Positions 54,388-63,105 of a DNA stretch of 64,000 bases are shown piece after piece. The DNA lies in NCBI RefSeq assembly GCF_051175565.1, contig NZ_CP195105.1, forward strand, positions 2,976,001 through 3,040,000, in the 5' to 3' direction. Positions within the stretch are counted from its first letter, which is position 1. The number at the start of each line of letters is the position of its first letter. A program made the position numbers and the translations under genes. Below the pieces are notes generated by a model that was not told the origin of the DNA, made no database searches, and was given only the letters and a program-made list of their open reading frames with translations. Source of the DNA: Daejeonia sp002484105 (GTDB lineage: Bacteria; Bacteroidota; Bacteroidia; Flavobacteriales; Weeksellaceae).

Positions 54388-54691
54388 GCCGGATTCTGTA
54401 TCCCCGGAGGGATGCCTGTTATTTATCTGCGTTGTACATTGCTGCAAAACTTGAGCTGATTACCCCTCGGTTTTCGGAGCGGGCCGCCCCTATTCCGGTT
54501 TCCCGGAAGCACCGATATACTTATCATTGCTCCGCATAGAGTTTACCTGATTTCACTACAGCCGCACTGTACTTGCTTTCTGTTGCACTGGTCCTCGCCT
54601 TGCGGCGGACGGATGTTATCCGCTATGCTGCCCTGCGGAGTCCGGACTTTCCTACCTCCCGGAAGGAGATCAACAGGCCGATTTTCTCGTG
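54371..54691 (-). ncRNA. rnpB: RNase P RNA (bacterial class A)
   Basis: About 321 nt on the minus strand. The P1 helix is a perfect 12-bp pairing of CACGAGAAAATC (54691-54680) with GATTTTCTCGTG (54382-54371). Near the 5' end the universally conserved GGAGGTAGGAAAGTCCGGAC occurs, and near the 3' end ACAGAATCCGGCTTATAG, both hallmarks of bacterial RNase P RNA. It processes tRNA 5' ends. The 3' P1 arm overlaps the last 17 bp of the convergent CPBP gene. Confidence 0.95.
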
Positions 54692-54696
54692 GACTG

Positions 54697-54704
54697 CAAA
54701 GATA
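54697..54704 (-). promoter_or_regulatory. -7 box of rnpB
   Basis: TATCTTTG on the minus strand, exact TAnnTTTG, ending about 6 nt before the first base of the P1 helix, which fits transcription starting at P1. Confidence 0.7.
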
Positions 54705-54824
54705 GACATTCGCGGGACGGCAACCAAAATGAAGCAGTCTCTAAAATAGAAAAAATCACCTTGCAGAAATTCCATTATCCTTTTTATAAATATCACATAT
54801 ATAAAAATTAACATAACAATAACG

Positions 54825-54832
54825 TACCTTTG
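54825..54832 (+). promoter_or_regulatory. -7 box of the aldehyde dehydrogenase gene
   Basis: TACCTTTG, exact TAnnTTTG, giving a leader of about 70 nt. Confidence 0.55.
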
Positions 54833-54910
54833 GAACTGTTTTCGCTGCATAATGCTTGTTGCTGGAAACATCCAACATTCACTTAATATTAATTTAATAC
54901 TATAATTATC

Positions 54911-56314
54911 ATGAGCACTAACGTTAAAACTTCATCCATCAAAACCGTTAATCCTTATAATAACGAACTGGTTAAAGAATTTGAAGCCATGACGCCGGAG
55001 CAGGTCAATACTATTATTGACCAGGCAGACGAAGCATTCAAAACATGGAGAAACACCTCTTTTGCAGAGCGTTCCAAAATCATGCACAAAGTTGCTTCGA
55101 TCATGAGAGAAAGAAAAGAAGAACTCGGCAAACTTGCCACTTTGGAAATGGGAAAACTGATTGCTGAAAGTATTTATGAAGTAGAACTTTCTGCTGATAT
55201 ATTCGACTATTATGCGGAAAATGCCGAAAAATTCCTGGCTGACCAGCCTCTGGATGTGAAACACGGTGATGCCTTCCTGAGCTACGAACCTGTCGGTGTA
55301 ATCTTAAGCGTACAGCCATGGAACTTCCCATTCTACCAGATTACCAGATCTGCCGCTGCCCACGTTATGGCCGGTAACACTATGGTTCTGAAACACGCAT
55401 CCAACGTTCCGCAATGTGCAAAAATCATGGAAGATATCTTTAAAGAAGCCGGACTTCCCGACGGTGTCTATACCAACCTGTTCGTTGCCGGAAAAGATAT
55501 TGAACCACTGGTCTCCAATCCAAAAATCAAAGGCGTAACCCTTACCGGAAGCAAACCTGCAGGAGCCTCTATTGCTGCTGCCGCAGGATCTCAGGTGAAG
55601 AAATCAACACTGGAACTGGGAGGCAGCGATCCGTTTATAGTACTGGAAGACGCCGATGTACAGGAAGCCGTGAATGTTGCCGTAGCCGGAAGAATGTGGA
55701 ATGCCGGACAGGTTTGTGTATCTCCGAAAAGAGTGATCGTCCCGGCTTCTCTTTACGACGAATTCCTCAGCAAAACCAAAGAAGCCTTTACACATCTGAA
55801 AATCGGCAACCCAATGGATGCTGATACTAACGTTGCTCCGTTAAGCAGTGAAAAAGCTGCCGTTGATGTAGTGGCACAGGTTCAGAAAGCGGCAGAACAG
55901 GGTGCTAATGTTGTACTTGGCGGCAAGAGAGCCAACAGAGCCGGTGCTTTTGTAGAACCTACACTGATTACTGATATTACCCCAAAAACAGATGCTTATT
56001 ACGAAGAAATATTTGGCCCTGTATTCATGTTGTATAAATACAATACGATTGAAGATGCCATAGAAATTGCCAACGCTACAGAATTTGGTCTGGGTGGTAC
56101 TGTTTTCGGAAAAGATACCAAAAAAGCAGTGGAAGTTGCCAGAAAGATTGACACCGGCATGGTGTACATCAATCATGTAACCGGTATTGCTCCGGAACTT
56201 CCGTTTGGGGGTACCAAAGAGTCCGGTTACGGAAGAGAACAGTCTCCTGCAGGAATCTACGAATTTGTGAATGCCAAACTGATCAGAACCACCACTTCTG
56301 ACAAAGCTTATTAA
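54911..56314 (+). CDS. Aldehyde dehydrogenase, succinate-semialdehyde dehydrogenase-like
   Basis: 467 residues. Catalytic Cys269 in NAGQVCVSPKR, general base Glu235 in LELGGSDPF, and the cofactor region VQPWNFPFYQITRS with conserved Asn. The ending GGTKESGYGRE is typical of the GabD/Sad group. Oxidises succinate semialdehyde or a similar aldehyde to acid with NAD(P)+. Monocistronic. The GabD-like subfamily is inferred, not proved. Confidence 0.93.
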   Translation: MSTNVKTSSIKTVNPYNNELVKEFEAMTPEQVNTIIDQADEAFKTWRNTSFAERSKIMHKVASIMRERKEELGKLATLEMGKLIAESIYEVELSADIFDYYAENAEKFLADQPLDVKHGDAFLSYEPVGVILSVQPWNFPFYQITRSAAAHVMAGNTMVLKHASNVPQCAKIMEDIFKEAGLPDGVYTNLFVAGKDIEPLVSNPKIKGVTLTGSKPAGASIAAAAGSQVKKSTLELGGSDPFIVLEDADVQEAVNVAVAGRMWNAGQVCVSPKRVIVPASLYDEFLSKTKEAFTHLKIGNPMDADTNVAPLSSEKAAVDVVAQVQKAAEQGANVVLGGKRANRAGAFVEPTLITDITPKTDAYYEEIFGPVFMLYKYNTIEDAIEIANATEFGLGGTVFGKDTKKAVEVARKIDTGMVYINHVTGIAPELPFGGTKESGYGREQSPAGIYEFVNAKLIRTTTSDKAY

Positions 56315-56341
56315 TCATAAGCCAACCTAATAAAGCTTAAG

Positions 56342-56370
56342 AAGCTGTCCGGAGAGGGCAGCTTTTTTTT
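56342..56370 (+). terminator. Intrinsic terminator after the aldehyde dehydrogenase gene
   Basis: Stem AAGCTGTCC / GGGCAGCTT (56342-56350 with 56356-56364, one wobble) followed by an eight-base T tract. Confidence 0.85.
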
Positions 56371-56476
56371 ATGAAAATTAAAGCCTTTGCTAAAGCTTTA
56401 CCAATTTTTTTGCAACCTCACAAAATCATCTTTGCTCTATTCTGAGGCTCTTATTCAGAGAAATTTCGGCGTTTTA

Positions 56477-57646
56477 TTATGACTTCTGCATGTTGAGAAG
56501 TTTCCGGTATTCGTCCAGTAGGGCATTCCAGACTATGGACTGCTCGTATCTCGACTGTATCATGGGTCTTGCATGGGATTTAAGATGCTGAAACAATATG
56601 CGGTCTTCCATCATTTCAAGCATCACTTGCTTGAGCTGCCTTGTATTTTTAGGTGGTACAATCCGTCCGTTTTTGCCGTCAATGACAATTTCATTACAGC
56701 CGTTGATGTCGCTGACGACCGCAGGAAGCCCCATTGCACCAGCCTGCATCACAACATTTGGGAAACCCTCACGGTAACTTGGGAATACCAGGCAGTCGGA
56801 AATGGCAAAATAAGGGCGCACATCTTTTTGGAAACCAACAGAAATGATATCAGGATTATGTTCAATTTCCTGCAGTGTCTCTTCCTGGAGCGGATCCAGA
56901 TCTGCCTCGGTGGGCCCTACCAACAAAAGCCTGACATCCTTCTTTTCCTTCACAATTTCCGCAAATGCAGTAATCAGTTCGTTGATGCCCTTGTCCCCTA
57001 CCAGACGGCCAACAAAAACAAAAACAAAATCTTCCGGACAGATCCCCAGAAGCCGTTTAAGATTTTCAGTCTCCTGCCCGCGGACAGCACTGGGAGAGAA
57101 AAAAGAAGTATCAATACCGTTGGAAGAACCATTTCCGATAACTTTCATTTTGCCCGGACGAGTAAGATGATGCATCACTATAAAATCATACAGCCCTTTA
57201 GAATTGGGATAGACATGTGTTGCAGAGGCATAAGTGAGTTTTTCTACCATATCGAGAATTTTTCTCTTTATACCTTTCGCCTCCATGAGCGGAAGTCCGG
57301 CAACTGTATGCAGCCGCAGCGGAACCCCGGCCAGTCTGGCTCCAAGCATGCCTACAATTCCGGCTTTGGGTGTATGGGAATGTACCATATCAGGTTTTTC
57401 CGTTCTACAGAGTTGATAGAATTTCCAGAGAGAAATCAAATCTTTCAGAGGAGAGATGGTTCTGGTCATCTCAAGGCAAATGGTACGGATATGTTCATCA
57501 TGGCTTACGTCTTCCAGTTCTGTTCCGCTGCTCGAAATTCCTATTACCTGTATTCCCTTACCGGACATAAAACAATGTTGTCCTTTCAAAAGAACTTTCA
57601 GCGAGACCGGTACAGTTGTCACACGAAGAAGTTTTGGGCGGTTCAT
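56477..57646 (-). CDS. Glycosyltransferase family 4
   Basis: 389 residues from ATG 57646; an earlier start six codons upstream is less likely. N-terminal half: VHSHTPKAGIVGMLGARLAG and LRLHTVAGLPLMEAKG, as in capsule-type GT4 proteins. C-terminal nucleotide-sugar site: VFVGRLVGDKGINELITAFA and FPSYREGFPNVVMQAGAMGL with the conserved E-x7-E-like Glu. It is the last gene of the minus-strand surface-glycan operon, 25 bp after the HAD gene. GC content matches the genome rather than the AT-rich genes before it. Confidence 0.93.
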   Translation of the reverse strand: MNRPKLLRVTTVPVSLKVLLKGQHCFMSGKGIQVIGISSSGTELEDVSHDEHIRTICLEMTRTISPLKDLISLWKFYQLCRTEKPDMVHSHTPKAGIVGMLGARLAGVPLRLHTVAGLPLMEAKGIKRKILDMVEKLTYASATHVYPNSKGLYDFIVMHHLTRPGKMKVIGNGSSNGIDTSFFSPSAVRGQETENLKRLLGICPEDFVFVFVGRLVGDKGINELITAFAEIVKEKKDVRLLLVGPTEADLDPLQEETLQEIEHNPDIISVGFQKDVRPYFAISDCLVFPSYREGFPNVVMQAGAMGLPAVVSDINGCNEIVIDGKNGRIVPPKNTRQLKQVMLEMMEDRILFQHLKSHARPMIQSRYEQSIVWNALLDEYRKLLNMQKS

Positions 57647-57671
57647 GTTTGAAGAATAAAACAAAAGTATT

Positions 57672-58313
57672 TTATTTTAAAATTTCTTTTAATTCGATTA
57701 AGTTTTTGACTTTAAGCTGAGGAAGAAACATTGGTTCCCCATCAAAATTTTGCTGATGTATATTATTTGGAGTTGCAAGCAGACAAACCGTAAACCATCC
57801 TAATTTATTGGGGGAAACAAAGTCCTTTTCGGGATTATCAGCAATATAAAAATAATCTGTATTCTCCGATTCAAGAAAAACTTTAAAATTGCTCTCCGAT
57901 GGTTTTTTCGAACCAAATTCTTCAGATATAACAATTTTATCAAAAAGATTTTCTATTCCCAATGCTTTCAGTTTGTTTCTCTGTGTTAAAGAACGTCCAT
58001 CCGAAACAAGCCCCAGTTTATATGCATTTTCTTTACAAAAGGTCAGTATTTCTTTCGCACCATCTATTAATTTTATATTGGGAAAATGACTTCTGTATAT
58101 ATCGAGCAATTGCTTTTTATCAACATTATAAAGGTTTTCAAGATGGTTAAATACATTGGACTCGTTCATATACCAGTCCATCATTTGCTTATACAGCTTA
58201 AGAAATTCCTTCTCATCAAGTTTTTTAGCAATTTCCAGATATGCTGATTTTAAAAAATCAATTTCATATACAAGTGTATCATCCAAATCAAAAACAATGA
58301 ATTTATTTCTCAT
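57672..58313 (-). CDS. HAD-family hydrolase in glycan operon
   Basis: 213 residues. Motif I VFDLDDTLVYE (nucleophile Asp in DLDD), motif II LVSDGRS, Lys in GSKKPSES and motif IV IADNPEKDF. C1-capped HAD, predicted phosphatase. AT-rich compared with the flanking genes. Its start overlaps the upstream ATP-grasp stop by 11 bp, so the two are coupled and probably act in one modification pathway. Confidence 0.88.
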   Translation of the reverse strand: MRNKFIVFDLDDTLVYEIDFLKSAYLEIAKKLDEKEFLKLYKQMMDWYMNESNVFNHLENLYNVDKKQLLDIYRSHFPNIKLIDGAKEILTFCKENAYKLGLVSDGRSLTQRNKLKALGIENLFDKIVISEEFGSKKPSESNFKVFLESENTDYFYIADNPEKDFVSPNKLGWFTVCLLATPNNIHQQNFDGEPMFLPQLKVKNLIELKEILK

Positions 58314-59277
58314 AATTTCTCACCAAAACTTCATCTTCGTATCTAAGCATAAGTAAATGATCTTCCCAATCTTCAAAATACGAAATCCTCTTTTGTAAAA
58401 TATATTCGTCGATAAGAAATTTAGGATAATTTGCGCCTGCAAGATAGCTTAATGGATAACCTCCTCCGAATCGTGGATTAATTTCAATACCAATTATCCG
58501 TCTGGTTTGTGGATTAAAAAAAAATTGCAAAGTAATACATCCAATGGCTCCAGCTATTTTTGACAGTTTTTTCTTCACAAAAGTCAAAATTTCGTTTTTG
58601 GAAGTCACACCTTTATTGACTTCACCAGCTCTCACAAAAATTCGTTTTCTGGGAACCAAACATTTTAAAACACTATTCTGATCATAGTAAGCATCAACCG
58701 TGTATTCGTCGTGCAAATCATGGTCAATATACTCCATAAAAATCAGCTTTTCATTTTCGAAATGATATTCATTAAGTTCAGATTCTTTCAAAACCAGAAA
58801 AGTATCTTTGCTTAAACTCCCGTCATAAGGCTTGATAAACAATGGAAAGCTAAGATTATTCTTATTCATTACCATTGGTACATCAATACCGCAGCCTGCA
58901 AAAAAATCTCCTGTCTTCCTTTTGTCCCTGCACATATTTATAAAATCAGCAGAAGAAATCACAACCTTAATTCCATTTGTGAGAAATTTCTTTTGATTCT
59001 CAGCCAAAACAAGCAATTCTGTGTCTATTGTTGGTACCACAAGCTTGATATCGTTTTTCTTACAAAAATCCAGCAGATGATCAATATAAGCTGGATCCGA
59101 TACTTTTTCAACTTTTTCAAAGCCATCTGAAATCTGGCAAGCAGGTGAGAGAACCGGATTTAAATCAACAGTAAAAACTTTATTCTGACTGTTTAATTTT
59201 CTGATCTCATTCTGAAAAGATTTAACAAGCGACACACGCTGTCCAGCTGATGTAATTAAAATATTATCGCTTTCCAT
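58303..59277 (-). CDS. ATP-grasp ligase in glycan operon
   Basis: 324 residues. N-terminal Rossmann-like part NILITSAGQRVSLVKSFQNE; central ATP-grasp with FIKPYDGSLSKDTF and LIFMEYIDHDLHDEYTVDAY; metal-binding ending IEINPRFGGGYPLSYLAGAN. It joins a carboxylate to an amine or thiol using ATP. In a surface-glycan operon it could attach an amino acid or amine to a uronic acid, but this is inference. Overlaps GT2 by one base and HAD by 11 bp. AT-rich, suggesting transfer. Confidence 0.88.
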   Translation of the reverse strand: MESDNILITSAGQRVSLVKSFQNEIRKLNSQNKVFTVDLNPVLSPACQISDGFEKVEKVSDPAYIDHLLDFCKKNDIKLVVPTIDTELLVLAENQKKFLTNGIKVVISSADFINMCRDKRKTGDFFAGCGIDVPMVMNKNNLSFPLFIKPYDGSLSKDTFLVLKESELNEYHFENEKLIFMEYIDHDLHDEYTVDAYYDQNSVLKCLVPRKRIFVRAGEVNKGVTSKNEILTFVKKKLSKIAGAIGCITLQFFFNPQTRRIIGIEINPRFGGGYPLSYLAGANYPKFLIDEYILQKRISYFEDWEDHLLMLRYEDEVLVRNYEK

Positions 59278-60284
59278 TATTTTATTATTCTAAAGATACG
59301 ATTAAATCCTACCAAAATGTAAAGCAATAATTTATTGTTAAAAATGGCTATTAATACCTTATTTTTCTTTATTCTGTATCCGTCAAATACTTTAATGGGA
59401 TAGGCTGGATATTTCAGGCTGGATAAATTTATCAGATACCCTTTCAATTCATTATACTTTCTTTGAGACCTTATAAATCTCACCATGCCAAAAAAAGTAT
59501 AGGATTCTTGTCTATCTTTTAACCTTTTAAAAGCGCTACTATAATATTTATCCTTAATTGGTAATTCTGAAATTATAAAGTTGAATTTTCTCGCAGCAAA
59601 GAACATGTCTTCATTTAATTTTAAAAATTGCTTACTGTTATTTTGAATATGAACAGTAGATGAGTGATTAACAAAATAATTATAAATGACCGTCTCAGTA
59701 ATTCCTCCATTTTTCACTCTTAGAAGTAGTTGAGCTGTAAACAAACCATCTTCACATAATCTTCCTTCCTCAAATTTAAGATCTTGTAGAATAGACTTTT
59801 TAAAAATATACCACCAAGGTCCATTATTAAAATTAAATTTTGATATAATGTTAATCCCATCACCAATAATATCCAAAGATATTTCCTTTATTTTAATTTC
59901 ATTATAAACCCTTTCTGAGGTTCGTCGTACTCCAAATCCAATAAAATCTAAATGATTTTGTTCTATCTGATCCAGAAGCTGATAAAGATACCCCTTCGTT
60001 AAATAATCGTCAGAGTCAATAAAATAAATATATTCTCCCTTCGATTTCAATAATCCTAAATTTCTTGCTATACTCTGCCCAGCATTCTGTTGATGAAAAG
60101 CTTTGATATTATGATACTTAATTGCTAAGTTATCACAAATTTCTCCACTTTCATCTGTTGATCCATCATTAATTAATAATATTTCATAATCAGAGGTATC
60201 TAACTTTTGAGCGAAAATAGATGATATACACTGTTCCAAATATGATGCAACATTAAATACCGGTATTATTATAGACAATTTCAT
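59277..60284 (-). CDS. Glycosyltransferase family 2 (AT-rich cassette)
   Basis: 335 residues. GT-A N-terminus LSIIIPVFNVASYLEQCISS, DxD-like metal site YFIDSDDYLTKGYLYQLLDQ, then GPWWYIFKKSILQDLKFEEG with the acid CEDGLFTAQ. A short hydrophobic stretch closes the protein. Adds a sugar to the lipid-linked glycan started by the sugar transferase encoded directly upstream (stop and start adjacent). Markedly AT-rich codon use. Confidence 0.92.
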   Translation of the reverse strand: MKLSIIIPVFNVASYLEQCISSIFAQKLDTSDYEILLINDGSTDESGEICDNLAIKYHNIKAFHQQNAGQSIARNLGLLKSKGEYIYFIDSDDYLTKGYLYQLLDQIEQNHLDFIGFGVRRTSERVYNEIKIKEISLDIIGDGINIISKFNFNNGPWWYIFKKSILQDLKFEEGRLCEDGLFTAQLLLRVKNGGITETVIYNYFVNHSSTVHIQNNSKQFLKLNEDMFFAARKFNFIISELPIKDKYYSSAFKRLKDRQESYTFFGMVRFIRSQRKYNELKGYLINLSSLKYPAYPIKVFDGYRIKKNKVLIAIFNNKLLLYILVGFNRIFRIIK

Positions 60285-60896
60285 TTATAATGATTTATTT
60301 CCATTAAAAACTTCCATCGTAGCCTGTCCTTCCTGAGAAATTCCCTCGCGGACGAACACCTTCCTGATGGTTAAAAAAAGAATCCGGACATCCAGCCAGA
60401 AATTCAGATGATCAACATACCAGACATCGTATGCAAACTTCTGCTGCCAGCTGATGGCATTTCTGCCGTTCACCTGCGCCCAACCCGTAATGCCGGGACG
60501 CACTTCGTGGCGCCTTCCCTGCACCGCGTCATACAACGGAAGATACTGCTCCAGCAATGGTCGCGGACCAATCAGCGACATTTCACCTTTCAGTACGTTG
60601 ATGAGCTGGGGAATTTCATCCAGCGACGTTTTGCGCACCACGCTGCCTATGGGTGTCAGACGTTCGGCATCCGGAAGGAGATTCCCTGCGGCATCAGTCC
60701 GTTCATTCATCGTCCGGAACTTGACAATTCTGAATATTCTGCCCCTTTTTCCCGGCCTCCTCTGAAAAAAAAACGGCTTCCCGTCATTGGCAAAATACAG
60801 TCCCACCGTTACTCCCAGAAAAACCGGACTCAGCAGCAGCAGCCCGAAGAAGGCCACCAGAAAATCAAATATCCTCTTAAAAAAATTCTTATACAT
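60285..60896 (-). CDS. Initiating phosphoglycosyl transferase (PglC/WcaJ-like)
   Basis: 203 residues, the small monotopic form. N-terminal re-entrant membrane helix (RIFDFLVAFFGLLLLSPVFL), then FQRRPGKRGRIFRIVKFRTM, the catalytic DE pair in KTSLDEIPQLINVLKGEMSL, GPRPLLEQY and RPGITGWAQVNGRN. Transfers a sugar phosphate from a UDP-sugar to undecaprenyl phosphate, starting the glycan. First gene of the operon. Confidence 0.95.
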   Translation of the reverse strand: MYKNFFKRIFDFLVAFFGLLLLSPVFLGVTVGLYFANDGKPFFFQRRPGKRGRIFRIVKFRTMNERTDAAGNLLPDAERLTPIGSVVRKTSLDEIPQLINVLKGEMSLIGPRPLLEQYLPLYDAVQGRRHEVRPGITGWAQVNGRNAISWQQKFAYDVWYVDHLNFWLDVRILFLTIRKVFVREGISQEGQATMEVFNGNKSL

Positions 60897-60952
60897 GCCT
60901 CAGGAATTCATGTTTCTTCCTCCGGAAAAACAATAACAGCTCCGCGGTATGG

Positions 60953-60960
60953 CAAAAATA
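60953..60960 (-). promoter_or_regulatory. -7 box of the glycan operon
   Basis: TATTTTTG on the minus strand, exact TAnnTTTG, about 50 nt leader before the sugar transferase ATG. Confidence 0.55.
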
Positions 60961-61219
60961 CGGATTCGGAACCATTCCGCCACAAAATTCTTGGAGACCA
61001 TGCTTCCAAATGCATTCCCTGTCAACAACCTTTTACAATTTGCGATCATATACACATTGGCGATTTTCTCATATCCACCTCATTAACAATAATTTAACCC
61101 TAATAACCAAAACACTTCCACATCCATAGGCCGGGGCATAATTTTTAAAACGGAAAACCATACGGCCGCAACTGCAAAGTCTCAGCATCAGAAAGTATTT
61201 CCGTTCCTGAGTTTTTGTG

Positions 61220-61227
61220 TATTTTTG
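61220..61227 (+). promoter_or_regulatory. -7 box of the plus-strand GT2 gene
   Basis: TATTTTTG, exact TAnnTTTG. It includes the TTG at 61225, which therefore cannot be the start codon. Confidence 0.6.
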
Positions 61228-61248
61228 ACTGTTATTAAAACCCCAGAT

Positions 61249-62253
61249 TTGAAACCAAGCATTTCCGTCATTATCGCCATATTCAACCGTAAGGACGAAC
61301 TTTTTGAACTGCTTCAGTCTTTATCCTTCCAGACGGACAAAGATTTTGAAGTAATTATTGTAGACGACGGCTCTTCTGTCAACCTGCATCCCACTGTAGA
61401 CCTCTTCAAAGAGAGCCTGCATATCCGGTATTTCCGAAAACCTAATTCCGGGCCGGGTCTCTCCCGAAATTACGGCGCACAGCATGCACAAAACAACTGG
61501 CTGGTGTTTGTGGATTCTGATGTCATTGTCGAAAAAGATTATATTGAAAATATCAAAAAGGATCTGCTGGCAGCCCCATGTGATGCATTTGGAGGAGCAG
61601 ACAAGGCACACAGAGGTTTCAACCTGATGCAGAAAGCGATCTCGTATTCTATGACATCTGTTTTCACCACCGGTGGAGTGCGCGGCAGCAAAAAAGCGGT
61701 CACAAGATTCCAGCCGCGAAGTTTCAATATGGGTGTCCGTAAGACGGCTTTTGAGCAGGTGGGCGGTTTTTCAGAAATGCGCATTGGTGAAGATCCCGAC
61801 CTTTCTATGACGCTTTGGGAACATGGCTTTACTACAGCTTTTTTTGACAATATCGGCGTCTATCACAAGCGTCGGACAGACTTCGGAAAATTCTCGAAAC
61901 AGGTTTATCAGTTTGGCTGTGCACGGCCGATTCTCAACCAGAGACATCCAAAATATGTCAAAATATCATTTGCCTTCCCGAGCCTATTTCTCATCGGCTA
62001 CATTTTGGGTTTTGTAGAATACTACTTCTTCTACAACGGGCTTATTCTGATGATGTACGGGCTGTATACTATGCTGGTATTTTTCCACGCGATGTACAAA
62101 ACGCGCAACATCAGTATTGCGGCAATGGCCATTATTGCTACCTACATCCAGATGTTTTCGTATGGATGGGGATTTCTGGAATCCTGGATTAAGCTGAATA
62201 TTTTACGGATGTCTCCCGAAGAAGCCTTTCCGAAACACTTCTACAGAACATAA
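61249..62253 (+). CDS. Glycosyltransferase family 2, membrane-anchored
   Basis: 334 residues from TTG 61249 (LKPSISVIIAIFNRKDEL), chosen because TTG 61225 lies inside the -7 box. GT-A motifs: IIVDDGSSV, FVDSDVIVEKDYIENI and the acceptor-side GEDPDLSMTLWEHG. Two to three hydrophobic helices at about 250-310 anchor it to the membrane. Probably a chain-elongating enzyme of a surface glycan. Divergent from the glycan operon. Confidence 0.92.
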   Translation: MKPSISVIIAIFNRKDELFELLQSLSFQTDKDFEVIIVDDGSSVNLHPTVDLFKESLHIRYFRKPNSGPGLSRNYGAQHAQNNWLVFVDSDVIVEKDYIENIKKDLLAAPCDAFGGADKAHRGFNLMQKAISYSMTSVFTTGGVRGSKKAVTRFQPRSFNMGVRKTAFEQVGGFSEMRIGEDPDLSMTLWEHGFTTAFFDNIGVYHKRRTDFGKFSKQVYQFGCARPILNQRHPKYVKISFAFPSLFLIGYILGFVEYYFFYNGLILMMYGLYTMLVFFHAMYKTRNISIAAMAIIATYIQMFSYGWGFLESWIKLNILRMSPEEAFPKHFYRT

Positions 62254-62277
62254 AAAAACTGAGCCTTTATGCTCAGT
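62252..62277 (-). terminator. Intrinsic terminator of the secreted protein gene
   Basis: Stem ACTGAGC / GCTCAGT (62259-62265 with 62271-62277) and T7 on the minus strand (A-run 62252-62258); it overlaps the stop codon of the minus-strand gene. Confidence 0.85.
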
Positions 62278-62758
62278 TGTTCCATTCAGTTTTCGAGGTC
62301 AAGTCGCCATCGTAATTTTTCCATTCTCCCCGGAAATGCATTTCTTCGCCGGAGATTTTTTCTGTTTTGTCATCCCAGCGGAATTTCAGGGTGAATTTTC
62401 CTGTAAAAACTCCTGTATGCTTGCCGTCAGGCTTTTCAGCCATATCGTATTCGCCGGATATTTTCCCTGATTTTTTTCCGTTTTTAAATTTCAGGACTTT
62501 GATCTTACCTTCAAATTTCGACACCATATTTTTTACACGTGTCTCTCCCGAAACAAAATATTCCTGCTGATGATCAAGATCAAGATCCGAACTGAAAATA
62601 TTCAGCGTTATGGGCTGTATACTTTTTCCATCACTAATAGTACCGCGGTAGGACATGTTATGATTCAGCCAGACCCGTCGGATATCAGGAGTCTGGGAAG
62701 ATTTCTGAGCAGACATCAGGCCTGCAGCCAGGATAAAAAACAAAAAAAACTTTCTCAT
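62273..62758 (-). CDS. Secreted protein, unknown function
   Basis: 161 residues with signal MRKFFLFFILAAGLMSAQ. The mature part is beta-rich: SYRGTISDGKSIQPITLNIF, FEGKIKVLKFKNGKKSGKIS, FTGKFTLKFRWDDKTEKISG, suggesting a small barrel or lipocalin-like fold. No family recognised. Probably periplasmic. Confidence 0.78.
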   Translation of the reverse strand: MRKFFLFFILAAGLMSAQKSSQTPDIRRVWLNHNMSYRGTISDGKSIQPITLNIFSSDLDLDHQQEYFVSGETRVKNMVSKFEGKIKVLKFKNGKKSGKISGEYDMAEKPDGKHTGVFTGKFTLKFRWDDKTEKISGEEMHFRGEWKNYDGDLTSKTEWNN

Positions 62759-62777
62759 TGATTTTTCAGATCATTTA

Positions 62778-62785
62778 TAAAATTA
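62778..62785 (-). promoter_or_regulatory. -7 box of the secreted protein gene
   Basis: TAATTTTA on the minus strand, 7 of 8 matches, about 13 nt leader. Confidence 0.45.
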
Positions 62786-62798
62786 AACGTTTTTCTTC

Positions 62799-62999
62799 AT
62801 GCATCCGCCGGAGAACACCTCAGCCGGCCAATCTCCACACCAGAAAAAGACACAGCAAACTGCGGCCATCCGGGATCTGTGGGAAAAAGTTTTTCATCAA
62901 ATGTGGAAGGACTTCCGTTCCGGGAAGATCAACATCAAGCTTCCGGATCCGGATTCAGAATGGGCAAATGTAAACAATCCTTTCCCGAAAACAAAATAA
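62799..62999 (+). CDS. Small hypothetical protein
   Basis: 66 residues. The N-terminal ~20 residues are Gln/His/Lys-rich and probably disordered; the rest (AIRDLWEKVFHQMWKDFRSG, then KINIKLPDPDSE) looks like an amphipathic helix and a Pro-rich tail ending NPFPKTK, which reads like real protein. No family recognised and no clear -7 box, so it may be spurious. It is the only candidate gene in the 62759-63105 gap. Confidence 0.45.
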   Translation: MHPPENTSAGQSPHQKKTQQTAAIRDLWEKVFHQMWKDFRSGKINIKLPDPDSEWANVNNPFPKTK

Positions 63000-63105
63000 A
63001 GTGCACCGCTAAAAACCTGATTTCCTTAAGAGGGTTCAAAATCACTGTTTTCCATGATCATAATACAGATATACAACAAAGCTGCAAATTGATTATTTTT
63101 GAAGC

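Larger units (their letters stand above)
60897..61248. other. Divergent control region of the two glycan transcripts, no gene
   Basis: About 350 bp without a credible ORF. It holds a minus-strand -7 box for the sugar transferase and a plus-strand -7 box for the next GT2. The middle (about 61000-61200) shows no repeat or RNA fold that I can recognise. Confidence 0.7.
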
